From Candidatus Raymondbacteria bacterium RIFOXYA2_FULL_49_16 (GTDB lineage Bacteria; Fibrobacterota; OXYB2-FULL-49-7; XYB2-FULL-49-35): a stretch of 30,602 bases of DNA. The stretch spans positions 1 through 30,602 of the forward strand of contig MFYT01000091.1 in NCBI GenBank assembly GCA_001789205.1, in the 5' to 3' direction. Shown here in pieces: positions 14,722-24,500 of the stretch (position 1 is the stretch's first letter; each line of letters opens with the position of its first letter). The translations under genes and the position numbers were made by a program. Under the pieces are notes generated by a model. It did not search any database, had not been told where the DNA came from, and was given only the letters and a program-made list of their open reading frames with translations.

Positions 14722-15831
14722 TTAGAACTTTATATCTGCCCCAAGCTGGATGAAATGGTATGACAGCGGGGAATCGTTTACATACAGCCCGAGTTCCTCA
14801 GCGTACCAGAGATAATCGAGATGGAAAATGAAATAATAGAGGGACATGCCCAGTGTGGGGTATCCCTGGTTGAGTCCCATCCGGAAGTCAAAATTAGTGA
14901 GCCGTATCTCGGCACCGGTGTTTATTTTTGTGAAGAAATTGGCGTGACGGAAGACATTGTGCAGCTCGAAGGTGGCTGATGCGTCGTCAATGAAATTGTA
15001 TTCCATGAGGGGAAGGATTTTGTACGCCATACCGACATTGAAGCGCGGGGAGAGAAAATCTTCCCCTATATATGCGAAGACATCTTGAATTGTGGCTGCG
15101 GCGCGAATGCCGCCGAAATAGAAGAGTCCGCCAATATCGAATCCAGGGCCGTATTTGTGGGTAAGCAGGGGATCAATGGCGCTCATCATATCATTATTAA
15201 AACGGTCGACGAATTCGAGTGTTTGGGTATAGCCCAGGGCAATATCATCGACAATATACCGATCAATCCATTTGAAACTGGCCCCGACGGCAAGGACCTT
15301 CATGAGGCGCCGGCACATGGAAGCGGTAAAGACCTGGTCCATCTGGGTGCCGATGAATATTTTTGGCACCAGCACGCCTGATTCGATCATGACGCGCGTA
15401 GGAACTGTCCAGTAGTAGCTGGCGCCATAGGTAAAACCGAGCGTACGGGCCATAAAACCCGCGTTGGGCAGCAGACCCACAGTGGACCATTTGCCGTCAA
15501 TAGAGTAGAGGTCGTCGTAGAATTGCTTATCAAGCGATTTCAGTCCATCGGTGCTGGTCAGTTTTTTCGAATGGTTGGTGACAAAAGACAGCAGGTCCAA
15601 GACACTGGGGCTTACATAGAGGCCAAAATTGACCGAAAGATGCATGTGTTCCATGTACATGTCGAGACAGGCCGGGTTTACGAGCATAGCAGAGGCGTCA
15701 TCCGCATTTGCAAGGTTGGCACCGCCCATTCCCATTGAACGAATGCCTGTAAAGGTACTCCGGGTTTCGGCAAACACTGAAAGGACGCAAAGCGCGCCCA
15801 CAAAACCTGTCAGAAGGTATTTTTTTATCAT
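14722..15831 (-). CDS. Outer-membrane beta-barrel protein, TraF_2/PorV-like
   Basis: A 369-residue protein with a signal peptide (MIKKYLLTGFVGALCVLSVFA) followed by the N-terminal signature GIRSMGMGGANLANADDASA and then alternating amphipathic strands, ending in a terminal Phe as outer-membrane barrels do. The N-terminal motif is shared by the FadL-like PorV/UPF0164 and 'TraF_2' groups, common in Fibrobacterota, spirochaetes and Bacteroidota. Its ATG overlaps the stop of the preceding lipoprotein gene by 4 bp (ATGA), so the two are made together. If it is PorV-like it could serve a type IX-like secretion route; the window's secreted protein with a C-terminal sorting-type domain would fit. That link is inference. 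Confidence 0.75.
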   Translation of the reverse strand: MIKKYLLTGFVGALCVLSVFAETRSTFTGIRSMGMGGANLANADDASAMLVNPACLDMYMEHMHLSVNFGLYVSPSVLDLLSFVTNHSKKLTSTDGLKSLDKQFYDDLYSIDGKWSTVGLLPNAGFMARTLGFTYGASYYWTVPTRVMIESGVLVPKIFIGTQMDQVFTASMCRRLMKVLAVGASFKWIDRYIVDDIALGYTQTLEFVDRFNNDMMSAIDPLLTHKYGPGFDIGGLFYFGGIRAAATIQDVFAYIGEDFLSPRFNVGMAYKILPLMEYNFIDDASATFELHNVFRHANFFTKINTGAEIRLTNFDFRMGLNQGYPTLGMSLYYFIFHLDYLWYAEELGLYVNDSPLSYHFIQLGADIKF

Positions 15832-17594
15832 GGTCTGTATACCGGTCCTGGCATGCCCAGAAGATTTTCCGGATGCGCTTGAAGGGTATCTTTTACAGCG
15901 TTCAAATAATTTATTCGTTCGATGGCGGACCAGTATTCATCACGGTGAATAAGATGGATGTCTCCGTCTTCGTCGATCCGGCCGTCACCGTCGTTGTCGA
16001 TACCATCTACATATTCTTCGTCTACACCCCAATCGCCAGCGAGCCATTCGCCGTAGGGCTGACCCGCGTTAATAGTGGCCATAATAGCGGCCCTGTTTTG
16101 TATCACATAGGCGCTGTCAATATGAGTGTTGTTGTAATCAATACGGCCATTACCATTGTAGTCTACCCAGACAAGGCGGCTGAGGTTCTTTCCAGCATAA
16201 GGACCGATGAGTGCAAATCGGCCTGAACCGTGGACAATGGAATCGCCTTGGGGCCGAATGGTAATGGCGCCCGCTGCCAGTGTATCTATGTTGATGAAAT
16301 CGCCATCGTTGTCTATGGTGTCCGTGGCTATGCGCGAATCCTCGTCCTTGATACCGTCGAGATCGTTGTCAGCATCGTCGAGTTGTTCCTCGTCAACGCC
16401 CCAGTCGCCTGCAATGAATTCTCCGCCATTAGGGCCTTTGAAAATATAATAGGCTTCGCTGCCTATTGAATCGAGGGCAAAGAACCCCCTGTTGTAATCG
16501 TATCCGGGAATATCGCGCATTGCTGCAAACGTATCCGACAAACACCAGTGGATGGCATTATTTTGAGGGTCGATCCAATCGATTTTATTGTTGCCGTCAA
16601 CGTCGATCCATATGGTCCGCTGCACAAGACTGTCATCGTTGGTGTCATAATAGTCGTAATCATTGTCTTTTTTATCGTTATAGTAATAATATTTTGCCTT
16701 TAGAATAATGGTATTCATCTGTTCCTTTGGGCCGCTCATCATGCCGGTATCCACGCCTTCGGCCGTGGAGGCATGTATTTCATCGTCGAGTTGGGTAATG
16801 GCCTCAAGCGAAATGTTCGCGGCATCGACAAGATCGTTGATCATGGCATTGATGTCCGTGGGGCCAGTGAACAGTTGTTTTACTGAATCTATATCAATCT
16901 CAATTGAGTCGATATTTTTCAAACCGTTGCCCATTATTTTGTATAGCTTACGTTCTTTGTTATACGGCCCATAGAAAGGAGTGAGTCTGTTGTCCGAGGG
17001 TTTTTGGTCCAGACTGACAAGCGCGGTATGCAGGGCTGAGAGCATGGTGAAATCGAGCAGTATTTTATCAGAGGTGAAATTTCCTTTTTCAGCCTGGCCG
17101 CCGAAGATGTTTAGAAGGCTGTTGTAGGCCTTTATGCAGGGTGAATAGAGGAAAACAAGCCGGTCGTACAGTGTGTCGAGGGCAGTGATGCCAACGATGC
17201 TGTCCCGGTTGACCGAAGAATCGAAATAGGCGGCAGTTCGGAGAATAACGGAATAATCAACGCCGGTGTCTGGAAAGAAAGGAAGTTTTTTCGTGTTTTC
17301 GTTTTGCAGTTCGTTTACCAGCATGGGCAGGATGATACCTTCGACGCGCAGCTCCATCTCCGCTTTGAGATACCAGCCGTCGCTGAGCCTGGGGTCGAGT
17401 TCAGTTGCCCGGGTATAATAGGCAAGGGCGGTTGTAAAGTCCTTGGCGTTCTTAGCCTCGTTTCCGAGTGAGATATTGCCGTCCGCGGTCTCTTTTTTGT
17501 TGTCGTCGGATGAGGGCCAGATACTTGTGCTGCAATTTGAGAAAAGAGCCAGCCCGGCGCAGACGATTGAGAAGAGGCATAAACGCTTAATCAT
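15828..17594 (-). CDS. Lipoprotein with TPR region and tandem calcium-binding (EF-hand/dockerin-like) loops
   Basis: A 588-residue protein starting MIKRLCLFSIVCAGLALFSNC, with a lipobox-like LFSNC (Cys 21). An ATG 24 nt further up is in frame but has no ribosome site, whereas GGGGA precedes 17594. A TPR unit follows (NAKDFTTALAYYTRATELDP). The second half holds five Asp/Asn-rich loops: DVDGNNKIDW, DNDLDGIKDED, DNDGDFINID, DYNGNGRIDY and DNDGDGRIDED. Two of these sit in a longer duplication with the shared core AGDWGVDEE. Such loops bind Ca2+ in thrombospondin-type-3 and dockerin proteins. It is co-translated with the barrel downstream (4-bp overlap). Function is not known; a surface-exposed partner of the barrel is likely. 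Confidence 0.75.
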   Translation of the reverse strand: MIKRLCLFSIVCAGLALFSNCSTSIWPSSDDNKKETADGNISLGNEAKNAKDFTTALAYYTRATELDPRLSDGWYLKAEMELRVEGIILPMLVNELQNENTKKLPFFPDTGVDYSVILRTAAYFDSSVNRDSIVGITALDTLYDRLVFLYSPCIKAYNSLLNIFGGQAEKGNFTSDKILLDFTMLSALHTALVSLDQKPSDNRLTPFYGPYNKERKLYKIMGNGLKNIDSIEIDIDSVKQLFTGPTDINAMINDLVDAANISLEAITQLDDEIHASTAEGVDTGMMSGPKEQMNTIILKAKYYYYNDKKDNDYDYYDTNDDSLVQRTIWIDVDGNNKIDWIDPQNNAIHWCLSDTFAAMRDIPGYDYNRGFFALDSIGSEAYYIFKGPNGGEFIAGDWGVDEEQLDDADNDLDGIKDEDSRIATDTIDNDGDFINIDTLAAGAITIRPQGDSIVHGSGRFALIGPYAGKNLSRLVWVDYNGNGRIDYNNTHIDSAYVIQNRAAIMATINAGQPYGEWLAGDWGVDEEYVDGIDNDGDGRIDEDGDIHLIHRDEYWSAIERINYLNAVKDTLQAHPENLLGMPGPVYRP

Positions 17595-17636
17595 GTTCCC
17601 CAATTTTATTATCCCCATTTCAGTTATAAATATATA

Positions 17637-17664
17637 ATAATATCAAAGAAATTACGCAATACAA
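17637..17664 (-). promoter_or_regulatory. Promoter for the TPR/calcium-loop lipoprotein operon
   Basis: On the minus strand TTGTAT (17659-17664) and TATTAT (17637-17642) are 16 bp apart in a very AT-rich gap. The predicted transcription start lies about 35 bp before the ATG at 17594. The gap separates the glutamate module from the envelope/histidine run, so a new transcript is expected here. A second overlapping TATTAT lies at 17634-17639. No terminator hairpin for the upstream gdh is evident. Confidence 0.4.
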
Positions 17665-17749
17665 TAATTTTTCCTGATTTAACAAGGATCTTGCCCGTGA
17701 CGATACCCTGGGATTTTATTACGGCAGAACTTCGCGTATCCAGTTTTGA

Positions 17750-19012
17750 TTATGGGAATATACCGCGTTCCTTATAGGCCTTTTCAAGAGAACTCAATGC
17801 GACAATATAGGCGGCCGTACGCGCATCTGTTTTATATTTTTGGGCTGTTTCGTACGTCTCTTTGAATGAAGCGGTGATTCTCTTGTACAGCTTTCCATCC
17901 ACTTCTTCAAGGTCCCACGATTCGCTCCGTTTGTTCTGGAGCCATTCAAAATAGCTGACAATAACCCCGCCTGAATTGCACAGGATGTCGGGAATAATTT
18001 CTATTTTTCTTTTTTGCAAGATAGAATCGCCTACGGGATCCGTAGGACCATTGGCGCCTTCGGCAACGATTTTAACATTGAGCAAGGGAGCTGTATGTTC
18101 CGTGATTTGGCTTTCGAGAGCGGCTGGAATGAAGATGTCGGCTTTTGTACGGAAAAAGGTTTCGCGATCAATGGCCTTTGCGCGCGGATACCCTTTTACA
18201 CCGTTGTTTTTCTCAACATAGACTGCCAGCTGATCAGGGTCGATACCGCTTGCGCACGCAATGGCGCCTGTAGCGTCTTCAACGGCCAGTAAAACCGCTT
18301 TCTGGGGTTTGAGCAGGCGAGCAGCCCACGAACCCACATTACCAAAGCCCTGTATTGTGTAGGTCGCTTTATTGAGCCGGAATTTCCTCATTTTCGCCCA
18401 TTCCTGGATGCAATAGACCACGCCTTGTCCTGTGGCCTTGGTGCGTCCCACGCTTCCTCCCGAGGCAAGGGGTTTTCCCGTTACAACATGGAGACAGTTC
18501 TTCCTTTCGTGGGGGGGGATTGAAGATAGATAGGTATCGAGTATCCAAGCCATGATCTGTGCGTTTGTGCCCATGTCAGGCGCCGGGATATCGTATTCAG
18601 GCCCGATGTTGTTGGCAATGGCATAGGTAAACCGCCGCGTAATATGCTCCAGTTCCTTTATTGAATAATGACCCGGATCCATCTGAATGCCGCCTTTTGC
18701 TCCACCGTAGGGAATGTGGCTCAGGGCGCATTTCCAGGTCATCCAGGCTGCGAGGGCGCGTACTTCGTCAATGTCGACAGAGGGATTGAAACGCAGGCCT
18801 CCTTTATAGGGGCCCAGGATATCGTTGTGCTGCACCCGGTAACCGGAGAACATTTCAATTCTGCCGTCGTCCATTTTGACAGGGAAATTGATACGCACTT
18901 CATTGGTGGATTTTGAAAGGATTGCCTGTATATCGGGATCGAGGCCCATAATACCAGCGGCTTTTTCCAACTGTTTGTTAACGCTCGCGTAGAGGCTGAT
19001 TTTCTTTTCCAT
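17750..19012 (-). CDS. gdh: Glutamate dehydrogenase (Glu/Leu/Phe/Val family, 420-aa type)
   Basis: A 420-residue enzyme interconverting glutamate with 2-oxoglutarate and ammonia. Seen: [11 protein letters not shown] (67-77), K94 in TWKCAL, catalytic K106 in PYGGAKGGI, PAPDMGTNAQIM, and the Rossmann motif GFGNVGSWAARLL. C-terminal ILCNSGGVIVSYFEW is typical of the RocG/GudB-like group, which is often NAD-linked and catabolic. AAGGAGA sits 6 nt before the ATG. It is the last gene of the glutamate cluster and only about 35% of its motifs' surroundings resemble the second GDH at 26.2-27.5 kb by eye, so it is not a recent duplicate. Cofactor choice is inferred from subfamily. Confidence 0.94.
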   Translation of the reverse strand: MEKKISLYASVNKQLEKAAGIMGLDPDIQAILSKSTNEVRINFPVKMDDGRIEMFSGYRVQHNDILGPYKGGLRFNPSVDIDEVRALAAWMTWKCALSHIPYGGAKGGIQMDPGHYSIKELEHITRRFTYAIANNIGPEYDIPAPDMGTNAQIMAWILDTYLSSIPPHERKNCLHVVTGKPLASGGSVGRTKATGQGVVYCIQEWAKMRKFRLNKATYTIQGFGNVGSWAARLLKPQKAVLLAVEDATGAIACASGIDPDQLAVYVEKNNGVKGYPRAKAIDRETFFRTKADIFIPAALESQITEHTAPLLNVKIVAEGANGPTDPVGDSILQKRKIEIIPDILCNSGGVIVSYFEWLQNKRSESWDLEEVDGKLYKRITASFKETYETAQKYKTDARTAAYIVALSSLEKAYKERGIFP

Positions 19013-19066
19013 GAAATATCTCCTTGGCGTTAAATATACATAGATACATGGGCCGGGGGCCAGGGG

Positions 19067-20077
19067 TCAGCGCTGTCCTGACTTCATTATTGCGATAACA
19101 TCCACGCCAAACGGGCAACGTTCAACACAGGCGCCGCATGCGGTGCATGATGCGGCATCCGCGATGCTGCCGGTCCTGGTTTCAATGGCCCGGATGGTTG
19201 CTCCGATATCAATGGCCGCAGGGCAGGGGAGACAGTGGTTGCAGTAAACGCATTCGCCTTGTACGCCGGTTTTTAGTTCCTGAAGAACCCGGGCATAATC
19301 TTTTTCGTGCGGAGAGGTCTTGAAATAGCGCAGTATCTCACTGAACTCGCTAACGTTTTTCGGCCCTGGCACAACACAATGAACGCCTGGTTGTGAAAGG
19401 GCAAAATTCAGGCACTGGATCAGTGAAATGACAACACCAGCCGTTTCCTTCTTCAGCAATTTGCCTCCGCCGAATGCTTTCATGGCAATGAGGCCTGTGT
19501 TTCGCGCCGCGCATGCGCGGAAGAGTCCCTGCGCATCAGCGGAAGCGCCGGCCATATTGACCGGAAACAGGAGTATATCGATTTCGTCGTGAGCAATGGC
19601 TTTGTGCGCCAGAGGAACCGCATGGTTGCTGAAGCCGAGAAATCGGGCCTTGCCCTCATGTACGAACCGTTTGGCAAGGTTAAAAAAATCACCCATGACT
19701 TTTATAAAATCGTTTTCCTTGTCGCAATTGTGCAGGAAAAGAACGTCAATGTAATCAATTTTTAATTTGTTCAGCAGGTCGTGAATGTATGTTTCGGAGA
19801 TTTTCAGGTTCCGGGTACGCCAATACTGGCCTTTTTTTTCAGCGGCGCCCAGATGACCCGCGATCATTATCTTGTCCCTGCCGCCCTGTATCGCAATGCC
19901 GATATTCTCGCGAAGTTCGGGTTGGGCAAAGAAGAGGTCAATGTAGTTGACGCCTGCGTCAAGCGCGGTCTTGACGACCGAGACCACGTTGGCGCGTGGG
20001 GTGTTGATAAGGTATTCGGTGCCCAGACCTATCCGGCTGACCGTTTGGCCGGTTTTACCAAGAGTGGTGTATTCCAT
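19067..20077 (-). CDS. Aldo/keto reductase-like protein with C-terminal [4Fe-4S] ferredoxin domain and altered catalytic site
   Basis: A 336-residue protein. Residues 1-265 follow the aldo/keto reductase barrel (YTTLGKTGQTVSRIGLGT at the start; IDYIDVLFLHNCD at 107-119; GFSNH). Of the catalytic tetrad Asp-Tyr-Lys-His, D47 and H116 are present, but the Tyr position is Q52 (IDLFFAQPE in place of DTAxxYG) and the Lys position is H75 (IAGHLG). The C-terminus has cysteines 276/279/282/285 and 311/314/317/321, the CxxCxxCxxxCP pattern of a 2[4Fe-4S] ferredoxin. COG1453-type fusions of this kind are known, and I recall a clostridial-like branch with the same substitutions. It lies 7 bp after gltD, so an electron-transfer role in the module is possible. 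Confidence 0.85.
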   Translation of the reverse strand: MEYTTLGKTGQTVSRIGLGTEYLINTPRANVVSVVKTALDAGVNYIDLFFAQPELRENIGIAIQGGRDKIMIAGHLGAAEKKGQYWRTRNLKISETYIHDLLNKLKIDYIDVLFLHNCDKENDFIKVMGDFFNLAKRFVHEGKARFLGFSNHAVPLAHKAIAHDEIDILLFPVNMAGASADAQGLFRACAARNTGLIAMKAFGGGKLLKKETAGVVISLIQCLNFALSQPGVHCVVPGPKNVSEFSEILRYFKTSPHEKDYARVLQELKTGVQGECVYCNHCLPCPAAIDIGATIRAIETRTGSIADAASCTACGACVERCPFGVDVIAIMKSGQR

Positions 20078-20084
20078 ACATTGA

Positions 20085-21515
20085 TTATAATTTTTTCACA
20101 TAGGCGTCGACCATGGCCGCGGTTTTCCGGCCGTCTACGACGGCGCGCACGACCAAGGATGCGCCTGACACGCAGTCGCCTGCGGCAAAAACACCAGGAT
20201 GCGATGTCATGCTGTTTTTATCAAGAACAATATTGCCCCGGCTGTCTGTGGCAAGGTCCAGGTCTTTTACCAGGGGACCATGCTCCACATGTATGAATCC
20301 CATTGCCAGGACAGCCATGTCAACATTGAGCGTGAATTCAGAGCCGGGCTTCTCCTTGAATGAGGGCGGTTTGCCTTCCTGGGACAATCCCCACTCAACC
20401 GCAACTGCGCGCAACCCGGAGAGCGTATTGTTTTTTTCCAGGAACTCCTTGATATTGACCGCCCAGAAGCGTTTGCACCCCTCCTCATGAGAGGTGCCGG
20501 TGCGCATGGTCTGGGGCCACTGGGGCCATGGATTGGATTCAGGTCGCTCCGCGGGGGGTTGTGGCAGAATTTCAAGCTGAAAGATCTCTTTTGCGCCCTG
20601 ACGTCTGCAGGTACCTACGCAATCGGCGCCTGTATCGCCACCGCCAATAATAGCCACGTTTTTCCCTTTGGCTGAAATGATGGTATTCAAGGGAATGGCT
20701 TCATTGTCGATGAGATGGTTTTGCTGGGTAAGAAGGTCCATGGCAAAATGGACGTTTTGCAGGTCCCTGCCCGGCACACGAAGATCGCGCGGTGTTGTTG
20801 AACCAGCGGCAAGCACAATGGCGTCGAACGAACGTTTGAGATATTTGACCGAAAGGTCGCTTCCAGCGCACACAGTGGTCTCAAACGTCACGCCTTCGGC
20901 CTTGAGTTGACGGAGTCTGCGGTCAAGGATCCATTTTTCGAGTTTAAAATCAGGAATGCCAAAGCGGAGGAGACCGCCGGGCTTACTATCCCGTTCGTAC
21001 ACAACCACGGTATGACCTGCGCGTACAAGCTGCTGGGCAACGGCAAGACCCGCGGGACCGGATCCAATGACCGCGATTTTTCTACCAGTCTTAAAGGGCG
21101 CAAGCAATGGCCTGATCCAGCCCGATTTCCATCCCTGCTCAACCAGACCCAGCTCGATCTGGCGTATGGTGACCGCTTCTCCATTGACCGCAAGAGTGCA
21201 TGCGGTTTCGCAAGGCGCTGGGCAGATGCGGCCAGTTATCTCGGGAAAGTTGTTGGTCTCGTGCAGAAGCTCGCATGCCTTTTGCCATTTCTTTCTGTAG
21301 AGGAGATCGTTGAAATCGGGTATTCTGTTGTTCAGCGGGCAACCGAAAGAATGGCAGAAAGGCACTCCGCATTCCATGCAGCGTGAAGCCTGGATTTCCA
21401 GTGTTCTCTCATCAAAAAGGCGCTCGATTTCAGAAAAGTCGTTTATCCGTTCATGCACCGGTCGTTTGTCCGGGAATGCGCGCCGGTGTTCCAGAAACCC
21501 TGTTGTTTTACCCAT
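20085..21515 (-). CDS. gltD: Glutamate synthase small (beta) subunit
   Basis: A 476-residue flavoprotein that takes electrons from NAD(P)H and passes them to GltB. The start at 21515 (MGKTTGFLEHRRAFPDKR) has GGAGG a few bases upstream and overlaps the end of gltB by 8 bp; an in-frame ATG further up lies inside gltB. Seen: the N-terminal [4Fe-4S] cysteines (CMECGVPFCH, GCPLNNRIPD, RICPAPCETAC), an FAD-binding GSGPAGLAVAQQL, an NADPH-type GGGDTGADCVGTC and a final AAGDCVSG. All are intact and length is typical. It is transcribed with gltB. Confidence 0.97.
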   Translation of the reverse strand: MGKTTGFLEHRRAFPDKRPVHERINDFSEIERLFDERTLEIQASRCMECGVPFCHSFGCPLNNRIPDFNDLLYRKKWQKACELLHETNNFPEITGRICPAPCETACTLAVNGEAVTIRQIELGLVEQGWKSGWIRPLLAPFKTGRKIAVIGSGPAGLAVAQQLVRAGHTVVVYERDSKPGGLLRFGIPDFKLEKWILDRRLRQLKAEGVTFETTVCAGSDLSVKYLKRSFDAIVLAAGSTTPRDLRVPGRDLQNVHFAMDLLTQQNHLIDNEAIPLNTIISAKGKNVAIIGGGDTGADCVGTCRRQGAKEIFQLEILPQPPAERPESNPWPQWPQTMRTGTSHEEGCKRFWAVNIKEFLEKNNTLSGLRAVAVEWGLSQEGKPPSFKEKPGSEFTLNVDMAVLAMGFIHVEHGPLVKDLDLATDSRGNIVLDKNSMTSHPGVFAAGDCVSGASLVVRAVVDGRKTAAMVDAYVKKL

Positions 21516-24500
21516 GAAACACCTCCTCAGTGGCGGAAACGGTCTCATCGTCCTTGTGCTCGGCCAATTTCATACGGGCGAGCGACGCCCGGTATTCGAT
21601 GGGTATCACTTTTACAAAGAGCGGAATGTGCGTCTCCCAGTTTTCCAAAATCATTTTTGCCCTAAGGCTGCCCGTATGCTTGAAATATGTTTCGATCCGC
21701 ACCCGGAGGAATTTTTTATCCTCGTCGAGCCATACGCTTTCGATGTCGACCATGTCCAGGTTGCAGCGGGTATCAAAGAGCTGCGATTCGTCATACACAT
21801 AGGCAACACCGCCGCTCATACCCGCGGCAAAATTATTGCCAGTCTGACCAAGCACCACCACGGTACCGCCGGTCATATATTCGCAGCCATGGTCACCCAG
21901 GCCTTCGAGTACCGCTTGGGCGCCGCTGTTGCGTACGGCAAAGCGTTCGCCTGCAATGCCGTGAATAAAGACCTCGCCGCCTGTGGCGCCGTAAAGCGCC
22001 GTGTTTCCTAAGATCACGTTTTCGTGCGGCAGGAACGAGGCGTCTTTAGGCGTGTCAATAATAATGAGGCCGCCGGACATGCTCTTTCCGAGATAATCGT
22101 TCGCATCACCTTCGACATGGATGGTGACTCCTGGTGCAAGGAAAGCGCCAAGGCTTTGTCCTGCCGATCCTTTGAGGAAAAGCCGGATGGTATCCGGCGG
22201 CAGGCCCGCAGGGCCATATGTGCGGACGATGTCCCCACTGAGCATGGCGCCCACGCTTCGATGTATGTTGCGAACTGGCAGGGCTATATTGACCTGCTCC
22301 TTTTTTTCAAGCGCGGACTGTGAAAGCCTGATTATTGTGTTGTCGAGTGCTGATTCGAGGCCTGCCTCGCGTCCCACGGTGCACGTGCGCGGGCCTTGGT
22401 TTGCCAGGTGCAGAAGCTTGTCAAAGTTGAGTGTCCGCGCTTTGAGATGCGGTATGTCCTTTTCCATGGTCAGTAGATCGGCCCTGCCGATCATATCCTC
22501 GAGCCGGGTAAATCCCAGGCGGGCCATGTATTCGCGTAATTCGCTGGCCATGAAGATGAGGAACCGCTCGACATATTCGGGTTTTCCCTTGAACCTGGCG
22601 CGGAGTGCAGGATCCTGTGTGGCCACGCCCATGACGCAGGTATTCAGGTGGCACTTGCGGAGCATGACGCAGCCCAGAGTGACCAGGAGTGTCGTCCCGA
22701 ACCCAAATTCTTCAGCGCCCAGTAATGCTGCCACGGCAAGGTCGCGGCCGGTTTTGAGCTGGCCATCTGTTTGCACCCGGATTTTGTCCCTGAGCTGGTT
22801 GGCAATAAGGGCGTGCTGCGTTTCAGCGAGCCCAAGTTCCCAGGGAAGGCCCGCGTATTTGATAGAGGTAAGCGGCGAGGCGCCTGTACCGCCATCGTGG
22901 CCCGAGATGAGCACAATGTCGGCCTTTGCTTTTGCCACACCGGCGGCTATGGTGCCAACACCGACCTCGGAGACTAGTTTGACAGACACCATTGCCTTAG
23001 GATTCACGCATTTCAGGTCGTATATGAGCTGGGCAAGGTCTTCGATGGAATATATGTCGTGATGCGGCGGCGGAGAAATGAGCGTGACGCCAGGTGTTGT
23101 ATGGCGCACCCGTGCAATTTCAGCACTTACCTTGTGTCCGGGAAGCTGGCCTCCTTCGCCGGGCTTTGCGCCCTGGGCTATCTTTATCTGGAGTTCATCC
23201 GCGTGAATGAGATAATCCGTCGTTACCCCAAAACGGGCTGACGCCACCTGTTTTACCCGTGATCGCATACTATCGCCGTTTGGAAGTGTGGCGTAGCGTT
23301 CCGGCGCTTCGCCGCCTTCACCTGAATTGCTGCGGCCTCCAGCCCGGTTCAAGGCAATAGCAATGGTTTCGTGCGCCTCTTTACTTAGAGATCCTAGGGA
23401 CATTGCCGAGGCAACGAAACGTTTTATAAGGGACTCTACTGGTTCAACCTGATCAATGGGAACCGGTGCGGTTGGCTTAAAAGTAAAGAGGCTGCGCAGC
23501 GTTACGTGCGCCCCTGATTGGTCGTTGATACGTTGTGAATACTGCTTGAATACGGCATAGTCGTTGGCGCGGGTGGCGTGCTGGAGCAAGTAAATGGTTT
23601 CCGGGGTCCAGAGGTGTTTCTCGCCTTCTTTCCTAAGCGCGTAGGTTCCGGAGATGCCGAGATTTTTTGGAGTCAGTCGGGTTTCAGGAAATGCGCGTGC
23701 GTGACGCGCGCATACCTCCATGGCGATTTCGTGCAGACTAATGCCTTCGACGCGTGAAGCGGTATTGCAGAAATATTCGTTTACAACCGCGGTTGAAATT
23801 CCCACAATTTCGAAGATTTGGGCGCCAAAATAACTTCGCAAAGTGGAAATGCCCATACGGCTGAAGGTTTTCAAAAGGCCTTTTTTTATAGCGCTGATAT
23901 AAAGGTCGTTCGCGTCGTTGGGCGAGAGCTCTTTTTCCAGCGCCTTTGTTTCGGCCAGCGCTCTAATAGTTGAGAAGGCCACATGCGGGCAGATTGCGTT
24001 TGCACCATATCCGGTAAGCAGGGCGAAGTGCATGACCTCCCGCGCTTCACCGGTCTCAACGATGAGGCCCACCGCTGGGCGCAGCCCTTTCCTGATGAGA
24101 TGATGGTGGAGTCCGGATGTTGCCAGAAGAACGGGAATGGCCGCGCTTGATTGATCCATTCTGGCATCGGTAATTACCAAGAGCGTGGCGCCTTCGGCAA
24201 TATACTTCTCGGCCTGGGCAAACATGGCATGCAAGGCTGTCTCGAGTTCAGCGCCCCCGCCTTTGGCCGGGAAGAGCGCGTCAAGGTTCCTGCAGACAAT
24301 TTCAGGATGGTTTGCGGTACGCAATCGCGCCATGTCTTCGGGCGTGAGAATCGGATGGTGGAGCTTGAGCCGCCTGCAATGTTCAGGCGTCTCTTCAAGC
24401 AGGTTTCGTTCTCTACCCACATAGCTCATGAGGGACATAACCAACTCTTCGCGCAATGGATCGATGGGGGGGTTTGTTACCTGGGCAAAGAGCTGTTTAA

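Noticed and set aside
22121-23062. 313-codon plus-strand frame opposite gltB
   Set aside because: Antisense shadow of a complete conserved gltB; composition is Ser/Arg-rich and no start signal is present.
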